NCBI GenBank assembly: GCA_003116975.1 | Contig: BGKB01000026.1 | Coordinates: 558,001 to 622,000, forward strand | Length of the DNA: 64,000 nt | Reading direction: 5' to 3' | Origin: Aurantiochytrium sp. KH105 | Taxonomy: Eukaryota; Sar; Bigyra; Thraustochytrida; Thraustochytriidae | In this document: in pieces, positions 9,038 to 16,804 of the stretch | Layout: each line of letters opens with the position of its first letter | Position numbering within the stretch: position 1 is the stretch's first letter | Program-made: the position numbers and the translations under genes | Notes under the pieces: generated by a model | Seen by the model: only the letters and a program-made list of their open reading frames with translations | What the model was told of the DNA's origin: nothing | Database searches by the model: none

Positions 9038-11794
9038 TTATCCGCCACGCCTGTTGAAAGTAGTGCAAGGTCCATCGTCGTCGTTGTTGCCGGCCGGAAC
9101 GTTCCGCTTGCGTGCGAGTCCGAGCGTCTTGTCGCTGTATGCACTACAAGGCACCCAGCGAATACCTGCGCAGGCTGGACACGGCTGGCGGCACGTTTTC
9201 TTTCCCAACGTGCTGGTACGTTCTCCGCAATCGGGCTTGGCGCATCGAAAGAATCGCTTGGTCACCTCGATTTGCGACGTCTCATGCTCCTCAACTTGAC
9301 AGCGGGGCATCTTGTCCTCGGTCGTTCGCTCGCACTCGTGGCAAAGAATAGCTTTGATCTTGAGCTCGGTAACTTGCGACTTTTTGTCCGATGCGGCTTC
9401 TGCACTTGCGAGCCCGCGCATTGTATTTTGTAAAGCGTCTGCTTTGGCGTGGTTGCCTGCATCCTGGAAAGCAGATTTTTTCTTGAGCAGCTCTTGCATT
9501 TTGGTGGCATCGAGACCTTGTTTGAGCGAGAAAACAATGTCCGGCCGGCTTCCCGCCTCGCGGCTGCGCGGCGCGGCGGGCAATCCTGAACCCTTTGCTC
9601 CGGCAGTCCCGCTCAAGTGGCTTGCCAACTTTGCTGTTCCCAGTTCGAGGGGGCGCGCCCGTTTCGATGTGAATGCCTTGAGCTTGTCGTTTGCTGCTCC
9701 TGGGGGAGGCGCCGTAATTTTGACGCGCTTGAGGTCGCGAAGACGCGAAGAGTTAGCGTCTACCGGGGCCAAGGCCGAAACGCCGCCACTTTTCTGGAGA
9801 AGCGCCTTGACGTGCTTCATTTTGTCGAGGTTCGCACGGCTTTTCATTTCCTTGGCATTCGACTCGCGCTCAAATTTTTGGCGGGCGCGCTCCTGAACCA
9901 CACGCTCTTCAGCGCGTCGCTGACGCAGAATCTGCTCATTCACGCCAAAGCGGCCATCTGGGTTTGAGGAAGTATGGACAGAAGACGAGGCGCGAATCTT
10001 GGCCTGGAGTCTCGGATCCAATGAGCCTGCCAAAGCCTTGGCCTCATCTAATTTTGTCGGAGCCGATTTCCGGCTCAGAGCGCCGACACGAGCGGTCATT
10101 GCCCCGCCCGAGGCCGCGAGCATTTTTGTGCGTTTCTTGGCAAGATTCGAGGCCGTGAGCGGATCTTTCATGGCACGCTGAAGGTCTCGTTGCTCCTGCG
10201 CATTGTCGCGACGGCTTTGAGCCTGAATATCGGCACCCGTAATAGCGGCGTACGCCCTGCGAAGTCCCTTGGTCGTTTGCTGCGCCACGGTGGCGTGGCC
10301 CTTGTCGCGAATACTCGAGTTGAGTGCATTCACAATGACGTTAGCGCGCTCGCTCAGCCCGTTGCTCGTTTTAAGCTTCTTGTTCTGGCTTTGTCCTGCC
10401 TTTTTGCCACGGCCTTCATCGTGCTTGACGCTGATCGAGCCATCTGCAAGGACAATAGCATTGCCCCTGGTCTGCTTGGCGGCGCTCTCGGCGGCAAGTT
10501 TGCGCTGTCGAGCCTGCCGGAGTTGTTCTGCGGTGGAGAGTTTGCGCTTGGTCCCGCTGCGGGGCTTCTGCTCATTGGCGGTGTCCTCATCAACACTCGA
10601 GAGGTTTCGCACCGAGCTGGAGCGAGGTTGAGAGATCTTGATGCCGCTGCTGCTGTGCAGCATCATGCGATTCGAGCGGATGTTGGCGAGCTCGGCGGTC
10701 TCGTGCTTCGGGCAGAAGCGCGAAATGCGAGAGTTGACGGGCTCCTTGCAATATTCACCATTGTAGCCCGTTCCTGCGCAGAGTGCAAAGTCCAGCGCAT
10801 CACCAAGCAGCATGATGTGCGTGTCAAGTGAGGCGGAAAGGTAAAATGCCACCTTGCTATGCGTACTCTTGGACGGCCGCACCGAAGGTTCGTAAAGAAG
10901 CACCACGGAGCCAATCGGCGTGCGGTCGTAGTGTTTTGCGTGGGCTCCATCGTACAAGCCGAGCGAGATAAAGGTCCGACGCGCCGCAAGGTCCGAGACT
11001 GTCCACGTCGAACGGGGCATGTTCCGCGCACGAGCAGCATCGGGAGGTGTTTTTTTCTTGTCGGTGAGGACGCCAATAAGCACCCAATCTTTTCGGGAAC
11101 GTTTGGCCATATCCGCGAGCACAGTTTCATTAAGCTGACTCAGTTTCATGAACTGGCGCCCGGCCATGTTGCGCTCGAGGACGTCTGCCGGCATGACGCG
11201 GTTGCGAAGCCTCAGGCCGGAATATTTTTCTGTGCGCTCATCCATCTCCCTTTTCGCAGCTGCAGCGCGGTTTTCTGCATCAGCGCGTTCGCCGATACTG
11301 AGTTCAAGACGCTCTAGCTTTTCTTCGCGGAGTTTTCTCTCGCGCAGAAAGGCCTCTGTGGCTTCTTCTGCAGCAAAAGCTTCGAGCAGGAGCGGGCCTT
11401 TGGCGACATTTTTATCGGTCTGACCATTTTGTTTGGCGTCCCCGTGCTCAGTTTCTTCTTCTTCCTGCATGAGGCTGTCGAGAAGGTCGCCATCATCATC
11501 ATCATCATCATCATCATTCCCATCGTTGCTATGGTTATTGGCAGCTTTTTCCTCCTTGATGTTGTCCTCATTGTCTTTTTTGGCGGCTTGCTTCATTTGT
11601 TGAGTGTGCATGCCATCCGTGACAAACTTGGTTGCGCTTGTATTCTGGACTATGCTATCCTCAATTGCTGTACCTTTTGCTTGCGTGCCGTCCTCGGCCT
11701 CCTTTTGCTCCGTGTCCTCGTCAGACTCGGCTCCAAAGAGTGAAGCGTCGTCGTCCTCGGCCTCCTTGTGCTCTACGTTCGCGAGCTCGGGCAT
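9038..11794 (-). CDS. MCM10: Minichromosome maintenance protein 10
   Basis: 918 residues. Mcm10 is a replication factor that binds DNA and the CMG helicase and helps activate origins in the nucleus. An acidic N-terminus includes an Asp run encoded by a CAT/ATC repeat near 11491-11517. It is followed by a coiled-coil stretch and the OB-fold region (about 235-335). The Mcm10 CCCH zinc finger (about 337-365) reads C..YNGEYC..SRISRFCPKH. The far C-terminus (about 830-895) has the second family signature, paired CxxC ribbons (CHECERTTEDKMPRC, CAKPDCG, CRQPCPAC). The frame extends upstream to a TTG, and the ATG at 11794 (MPELANVEHK) is taken as start. It is convergent with the preceding gene and divergent from the pyrophosphatase gene. 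Confidence 0.93.
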   Translation of the reverse strand: MPELANVEHKEAEDDDASLFGAESDEDTEQKEAEDGTQAKGTAIEDSIVQNTSATKFVTDGMHTQQMKQAAKKDNEDNIKEEKAANNHSNDGNDDDDDDDDGDLLDSLMQEEEETEHGDAKQNGQTDKNVAKGPLLLEAFAAEEATEAFLRERKLREEKLERLELSIGERADAENRAAAAKREMDERTEKYSGLRLRNRVMPADVLERNMAGRQFMKLSQLNETVLADMAKRSRKDWVLIGVLTDKKKTPPDAARARNMPRSTWTVSDLAARRTFISLGLYDGAHAKHYDRTPIGSVVLLYEPSVRPSKSTHSKVAFYLSASLDTHIMLLGDALDFALCAGTGYNGEYCKEPVNSRISRFCPKHETAELANIRSNRMMLHSSSGIKISQPRSSSVRNLSSVDEDTANEQKPRSGTKRKLSTAEQLRQARQRKLAAESAAKQTRGNAIVLADGSISVKHDEGRGKKAGQSQNKKLKTSNGLSERANVIVNALNSSIRDKGHATVAQQTTKGLRRAYAAITGADIQAQSRRDNAQEQRDLQRAMKDPLTASNLAKKRTKMLAASGGAMTARVGALSRKSAPTKLDEAKALAGSLDPRLQAKIRASSSVHTSSNPDGRFGVNEQILRQRRAEERVVQERARQKFERESNAKEMKSRANLDKMKHVKALLQKSGGVSALAPVDANSSRLRDLKRVKITAPPPGAANDKLKAFTSKRARPLELGTAKLASHLSGTAGAKGSGLPAAPRSREAGSRPDIVFSLKQGLDATKMQELLKKKSAFQDAGNHAKADALQNTMRGLASAEAASDKKSQVTELKIKAILCHECERTTEDKMPRCQVEEHETSQIEVTKRFFRCAKPDCGERTSTLGKKTCRQPCPACAGIRWVPCSAYSDKTLGLARKRNVPAGNNDDDGPCTTFNRRGG

Positions 11795-12279
11795 CGTGAA
11801 AACCGCGATGTCGGTCTTGATCTTGGTCTCTGCTTGGCACGTATCGAGGAAACGAGAGCTTTCAGGCCACGACAGACGCAACGCGGCCGTGTCGCGATCG
11901 GCTCGCGCGCGCCGTGCACGCAGGCCTCAGACGCCACTGCTTTCTTCGTCTGGCCCTGCTGCTTCCCCACTTTGTTTGCAAAAATTTGCCAAGGGACACT
12001 TGATGTTTGTCGCATCCGCGACAGTTGCATTCTCTAACGACGGTGGTTAGACGGACAGTAGTAGGGCAGACAGGCAAGCAGGCAAGCAGGCAAGCAGGCA
12101 AGCAGGCAAGCAGGCAAGCAGGCAAGCAGGCAAACTCTGATCTTGATCCTGCGAGAGACCCCGCGGTCAGCGTGAGCTCGCTCGACTCAACTCAACTCAC
12201 CGTCGAGTTAGCCAACGCGCAACTCAAGAGAGAGAGAAGAACAGCTGTTTGTCTCAAAGCCAGCCTGCGCTGCTCTGCA
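11795..12279. other. Divergent promoter region
   Basis: 485 bp between the starts of Mcm10 and the NTP-pyrophosphatase-like gene. It holds an 8-bp microsatellite (listed separately) and a CTCGA/CTCAA-rich segment around 12178-12200. No coding signal is seen. Confidence 0.55.
12070..12133 (+). repeat. GGCAAGCA octanucleotide tract
   Basis: About seven and a half near-perfect copies of the 8-bp unit GGCAAGCA, located 150-210 bp before the ATG of the pyrophosphatase-like gene and inside its likely promoter or 5' UTR. Confidence 0.85.
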
Positions 12280-13344
12280 ATGACGACGACTCACGAGGAT
12301 GACGCGTACGACGTGCGCGAATTCACGGTGGGCGCTGGCCAGCGCGCCCCCGAGCGGCCGGAGGAAATGAGCGAAGAACAGGTGCGCTTTTTGGCGAAAA
12401 TGATGCTGGATGAGATGATGGAGTTCACTGCGACAGTGGAAGAGCCCGGCGCAGCCAAAGACAAGCTGTGCAAGTTCATTGACGAGAGCAAAGACATTGC
12501 ACTCCCCGCATACGAAAGCATGGAGAATGGCGTTGTCCAGCGCATTGCGGATCAGGCTGATGCGCTTGTGGACGCGTACTATTACTCGCTCAATGCGGCG
12601 GCTCGTCACGGTGTAAACCTGAGCCAGCTCTTTGCGGTTGTGCACGAGGCCAACATGAACAAGCGTGACCCTGCGACTGGCAAGTTTCTCCGCCGCGAGG
12701 ACGGCAAAATTATCAAGCCGCCTGGCTGGCAGCCGCCGAACGTGGAGGCCGAGATTGCGAGGCAGCTTGAGCAAGGTGGCTTTTGCGAAGCATCAACGGA
12801 GTCAAAGCCGGATGCCAAGCGTACGGATGCCGATATGGTGTGCGAGTTCACGTCCGGCGCCGGGTCTACGATCCCGAGCCGGCCAGAAGTCTTTTCCAGC
12901 GAAGCCGTTTTTTTCTTGGCCAAGATGATGCTGGATGAAATCATGGAATTCATGGCCACCGTGCTGCCACCCGCAAAGGCAAAGGAGGCTCTCAAGACTT
13001 TTATTCGTGAGAGCAAGGACATTGCCAAGACGCAGCAGAGCGACCGTGTGCAGCTCATTGCTGATCAGGCTGATGCTCTCGTTGACTCTTACTATTACTC
13101 GCTCAATGCGGCAGCTCGTCATGGCGTCAACTTGAGTAGTCTTTTTGCGGTTGTGCACGAGGCCAACATGAACAAGCGCGACCCTGCGACGGGCGAGTTC
13201 CTCCGTCGCGAAGATGGCAAAATCATCAAGCCTCCTGGTTGGCAACCGCCCAACGTCGAAGCCGAAATTGCGCGCCAGTTGAAGCATGGCTCTTTTCCGC
13301 GCGCTCTGGAGCTCGAGACTTCGATGCCGACCACGGTGGCGTGA
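12280..13344 (+). CDS. Tandem two-domain MazG-like NTP pyrophosphatase
   Basis: 354 residues made of two copies of one all-alpha NTP-pyrophosphatase-like domain (MazG / phosphoribosyl-ATP pyrophosphohydrolase superfamily), about 8-165 and 183-340. These enzymes hydrolyse nucleoside triphosphates to monophosphate plus pyrophosphate using Mg bound by EExxE...ExxD. Here the acids appear as D44-E45-x-x-E48 with D91-x-x-D94 in copy 1, and D219-E220-x-x-E223 with D262-x-x-D265 in copy 2, so both look intact. The two halves share long nearly identical blocks (YYYSLNAAARHGVNLS, VVHEANMNKRDPATG, KIIKPPGWQPPNVEAEIARQ), which implies recent or converted duplication. The substrate is unknown; pool sanitation or dNTP balance is an inference. 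The ATG at 12280 is chosen; earlier in-frame sequence is a translated microsatellite. Confidence 0.8.
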   Translation: MTTTHEDDAYDVREFTVGAGQRAPERPEEMSEEQVRFLAKMMLDEMMEFTATVEEPGAAKDKLCKFIDESKDIALPAYESMENGVVQRIADQADALVDAYYYSLNAAARHGVNLSQLFAVVHEANMNKRDPATGKFLRREDGKIIKPPGWQPPNVEAEIARQLEQGGFCEASTESKPDAKRTDADMVCEFTSGAGSTIPSRPEVFSSEAVFFLAKMMLDEIMEFMATVLPPAKAKEALKTFIRESKDIAKTQQSDRVQLIADQADALVDSYYYSLNAAARHGVNLSSLFAVVHEANMNKRDPATGEFLRREDGKIIKPPGWQPPNVEAEIARQLKHGSFPRALELETSMPTTVA

Positions 13345-13822
13345 ATCTTCTCTTCCTTTTTCCTGTTTCATTCATTCATACGTCTCGACACCTGCTCATT
13401 TGGCCCTTGGACACTGTACTACAACCACCTTCATCCATCTCACAGGGATGCATGCATGCCGGTCCCAACTTTACTTCATAAATGAGTTTTCTTTCGTTGT
13501 TTTTGCCAGAGACCAAAGATCATGTCTTTACGAGCATTGGTTGCTCCTCGCTTACTTGACAAATTATGACTGTGACCGTGTCCCCCATCTTGACATTCTC
13601 GATCATTCAGGATCGGATCCGCGTGAAAAAGCGTTGTGCGCATTTTTTTCGCTCGCAAAGCCAAACGCAAAGCTCGAACAATCGGCGTGCGCACGATCGA
13701 TCAGGCGACCTGATCGATCGAGATTTTGCTTTGCAGCTAGGGTCTGCGCGTGAGTAGTCCTCGAGAGAGGGGCGGCTCACGCACGCGCAACGGCGTGAAA
13801 CGAAAAAAAAGCGCAGGTTGGC
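13345..13822. other. Intergenic, nothing recognised
   Basis: 478 bp between the pyrophosphatase stop and the MCU start, both on the plus strand. It is more AT-rich than the other flanks. A GATCGATC-rich patch with inverted-repeat character lies near 13690-13725 (CGATCGATCAGGCGACCTG...). No gene or RNA is recognised. Confidence 0.5.
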
Positions 13823-14974
13823 ATGCGAGGAGCCATGGCCCTGGGCCTCAGGCGTTTTGCTTTGACATGGCCTCGCCTACAGGCGTCGGCGCGACCCGGT
13901 GCGGTCAAGACCAGGGGCCTTCACAGGGGATGCGTGCGTGTGCCTCCCCGGCAAATCGCAGGGATTCGATGGTTGTCTGCCACGTCAACGATTCAACACG
14001 ATGATTTACATAAACCGCGCGTGAGCTTTTTAGACCTTGAGGACCCAGCGTACGATGAGTTCGAACTCCGTCTTCCTGTTGCAGAAAAGACGTCGACGCA
14101 TGCAAGCGAAAAGGACGCCACATCTGCTTCAAATCTTGTCTTAGTGGAGGCGCAGGAAACTGTGCAGGCTTTTCAGCGTCGCGCCAACGTTCGCGTTCTT
14201 GATCCAGAGGGCTTTCCCGTTGGCCCGTACGTGCGGATGCAAACTTTGCTGCTTTTGCCCTCTGGAGGCGGTGCTCGATTTCGCGAAATGGACGATATAC
14301 CCGATATCCAGGATGCCGCCTCGGGCACGGGCGCTACCGAGATTGGCCAATCAGAGCCGAAGAAAACGCATGAAGCGTGCAGTGATTCCCAACCCGAAAC
14401 ATTGTCTTTGGCGATACAGCTGGAGTCACTTGCAGATCCCAGCAAGACTGTGCGCATTGCTCATTTGCGGGCAGAGGACCTTCTCGAGGCAGCTGCGGCG
14501 AATGCTTGGGCCGGCAAGTCTCACGATTTGACTTCGGCAAGAGCCGAGGTAGCCGACATCGAGGAAAGACTCGAGAATTTGGAGGCTCGTAAACGGCGCT
14601 TGGACGGAGAAGCGCTCCAAAGTTGCAAACGTCGCTGGTGGGCTGCCTTTGTCTTTCTCAGCGCGCAGAACCTCGTTCTCGCGTACGGTGTATGGGGCGT
14701 GTACTCGTGGGATGTCATGGAACCAATCACTTACTTTATCGGATCCTCGGTCACTCTTTGGGGTGCCTTTTACTTTGCGTGGCTTCGACGGGAGAACAGC
14801 TACGACACGCTCTTTAACAACATGTTGGCACGCCGTCGAGCCTCCTTACACCGGCAGGACGGTTTTGACGAAAGCCAAGTCATTGCACTCCGCAGACTGT
14901 ACCGGCGCGCTCTCCAGCACCGTGACCACGTCGAATTGACCGCTGCACCCTCCTCGACGCCCTCCCCCCATTGA
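13823..14974 (+). CDS. MCU: Mitochondrial calcium uniporter pore subunit
   Basis: 383 residues. Pore-forming subunit for calcium uptake through the inner mitochondrial membrane. The first 60 residues are rich in Arg, Ala and Ser with almost no acids, as in a mitochondrial presequence. The N-terminal matrix domain spans about 65-230, followed by a coiled coil (ARAEVADIEERLENLEARKRR). Two membrane helices (WWAAFVFLSAQNLVLAYGVWG and PITYFIGSSVTLWGAFYFAW) flank the selectivity signature W296-D-V-M-E300-P, the MCU 'WDxxEP' motif with both acids present. A helical C-terminus follows. Length is normal for the family. The regulators MICU and EMRE are not in this window. The start is the first ATG; an internal ATG 12 codons on would also leave a presequence. 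Confidence 0.93.
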   Translation: MRGAMALGLRRFALTWPRLQASARPGAVKTRGLHRGCVRVPPRQIAGIRWLSATSTIQHDDLHKPRVSFLDLEDPAYDEFELRLPVAEKTSTHASEKDATSASNLVLVEAQETVQAFQRRANVRVLDPEGFPVGPYVRMQTLLLLPSGGGARFREMDDIPDIQDAASGTGATEIGQSEPKKTHEACSDSQPETLSLAIQLESLADPSKTVRIAHLRAEDLLEAAAANAWAGKSHDLTSARAEVADIEERLENLEARKRRLDGEALQSCKRRWWAAFVFLSAQNLVLAYGVWGVYSWDVMEPITYFIGSSVTLWGAFYFAWLRRENSYDTLFNNMLARRRASLHRQDGFDESQVIALRRLYRRALQHRDHVELTAAPSSTPSPH

Positions 14975-15709
14975 TATATTTTCCTTTATAACCCCCCTTT
15001 CGATTTTCCTCTCGTTGCTTTAGTGTTGCACATCATCAAGCTTCACCTGCACCTGGCCGCAGCCGCTTGCAGCTGGCAGCTGGCATGCAGCTGGCAGCTG
15101 CGGCTAGCTGGTGTGGATTCCCTCGAACGACTGTGATTACGTCAGCGTCATTCATTCATGCCACACGTCCATGTTCGTCAACAGCAACAAAATCACAATT
15201 ACCCGCCATTGCGTGTCGAAGCCGGGGGGGCTCCTCTCCTCTCCTCTCCTCCGCCTCGAGCCCCGGCGGACCACGCGTACAACGGAAGCGCCCTCGGTCT
15301 CCCTGGTCCTCCTTTCAATCTCTTTTTTGTTTTGTTTTCTCCGCTGTGTGCATCACTGTGGCAGCAGTGCAGTGCAGTTGTGATGACCGGAAGGGAGGAG
15401 GCAGAAAGAAGCAACCAACGCGCGCGTGGCGACGCATGGCGACGCGCGGCTGCGGCGACGCACGGCGATGCACGGCGGGCAGCAGCACCGGCGCGCCGCG
15501 GAGTATCCCGCGGGCCGTTGCAGATGCGAGCGTTCCGCTGCTGCCGCCCGCCTTGGACCCGGAGACTCGGGCGCGGTCTCCGGGACTTTTTGGCTTCTTC
15601 TTGGCGTCAGTCAGGAGGGGCGTTATGAGACAGACGCAGGCGGTCTTCCTCGAGCTCGTCAATCGCCTCCGAGGCTTTCTTCCTGTAAAAAGAATCCGGA
15701 GGCCTGCCT

Positions 15710-15772
15710 GACCTGACCTCGCCTCGCCTCGCCTCGCCTCGCCTCGCCGCGCCGCGCCGCGCTGCGCTGCGC
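15710..15772 (+). repeat. CCTCG pentanucleotide tract
   Basis: Starts with CTGAC units, continues as six or more CCTCG units, and drifts into CGCGC and TGCGC units. It looks like a decaying 5-bp microsatellite. Confidence 0.8.
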
Positions 15773-15853
15773 ATCCCGTCGCGCTCCGAAGCAAGGCCGC
15801 GCGTCGCAAGGCCTGGTCGAGGTTCCTCGGCGTCGATTTCGTACTGGCGGCGG

Positions 15854-15957
15854 CCAATTCAAATCGACTCGACGGATCGATTCAAATCGACGGTCCATTC
15901 AAAAAAAATCCTCGGATCGATTCAAATCAAAATTCAAATTCAAATTCAAATTCAATG
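15854..15957 (+). repeat. AT-rich TTCAAA/GATCGATTCAAATC repeat block
   Basis: Three spaced copies of a TTCAAATC-containing segment, two of them preceded by GGATCGA, pass into four or five TTCAAA hexamers. The block stands out in base composition from the GC-rich DNA around it. Confidence 0.7.
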
Positions 15958-16485
15958 TCAAATCATCGACAGTCCAACCCGTTCATCACGTTCAAACCAC
16001 TCAACTCACATCTCAAACCAAAGCAAACCAGGATCTCTCGCACCTGCTCGCGCGTTCTCTCCCTCTCCCGGCCTCCCGCGCGGGCGCCGCGAGCCGCGGC
16101 TCGGCCGCCGCCGCCACGCCCGAGCCGGCGAGCCGGCCGGCGGCGAGCTCGCCTGCTTCCTTCCTCATCGCGGTGTCGTGCGTGGTACGAAAGCGCGCCA
16201 ACGCCGCGCGCGAGATCGGACGAAGTCGGCGCGGCGCCTGGACTCGGCCTCCGTGCGGCGGCCGGAACCCCAACTGCGCTGCCGCCGGCGCCGTGCTGCA
16301 CAGCCGCGCGACGAGGAGGGCCGCGCCGCGCTGCGTTGCTCTGCGCTGCGCTGAGCTGGTGACCTGGCGGGGCGAGCTGACCCAGCGTCGCGCAGGCGTG
16401 CCGAGGCGACGCGACCAAGGGAAAAGTAACCAACCAAGGAACAGGCTCAAAAGCCTCGACAGAGTCTCCATTCTCATCTCATCTC

Positions 16486-16534
16486 AACTCGACTCGACTC
16501 GACTCGACTCGGCTCGACTCGACTCGACTCGACG
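16486..16534 (+). repeat. CTCGA pentanucleotide tract
   Basis: About nine CTCGA units with one CTCGG variant, 270 bp before the ATG of the DGAT2-like gene. Confidence 0.85.
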
Positions 16535-16804
16535 CCGTTGCGGTGCACGGCGCGGGGTACGGGGCGCGCAGGGAACCGAGTCGCTTTCTTTCGCGGGCCT
16601 CGCGCGAGACGGCCACGGCTGCTAGCTGTAGGTCACAGTCAGCGGTCTCTCGCTCTCGTTCTGCCCACTCTCTGGCTACTAGGTGGCTGACTGACTGAGA
16701 GATCGAATCGAGCCCAAGACACGCAAGCGCTCGAGAAAGCACCCGAGTGCCCAAATCCCGAATCGTTGTTGTCGTCCGACTCTTGGCGCCGAGAGAGGGC
16801 TACC

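Larger units (their letters stand above)
14975..16804. other. 1.8-kb intergenic region rich in simple repeats
   Basis: Separates MCU from the DGAT2-like gene. It holds a CTCCT tract (about 15231-15252), a CCTCG/CGCGC tract (15710-15772), an unusual AT-rich block (about 15850-15960) of TTCAAA units interleaved with GGATCGATTCAAATC copies, and a CTCGA tract (16486-16534). All open frames across it translate to compositional junk and clash between strands. I see no gene. Confidence 0.5.

Noticed and set aside
15067..16625. Several overlapping 130-214 codon frames on both strands between MCU and the DGAT2-like gene
   Set aside because: Composition is driven by GC-rich repeats, frames conflict on all strands, and none shows a domain or codon-bias pattern.
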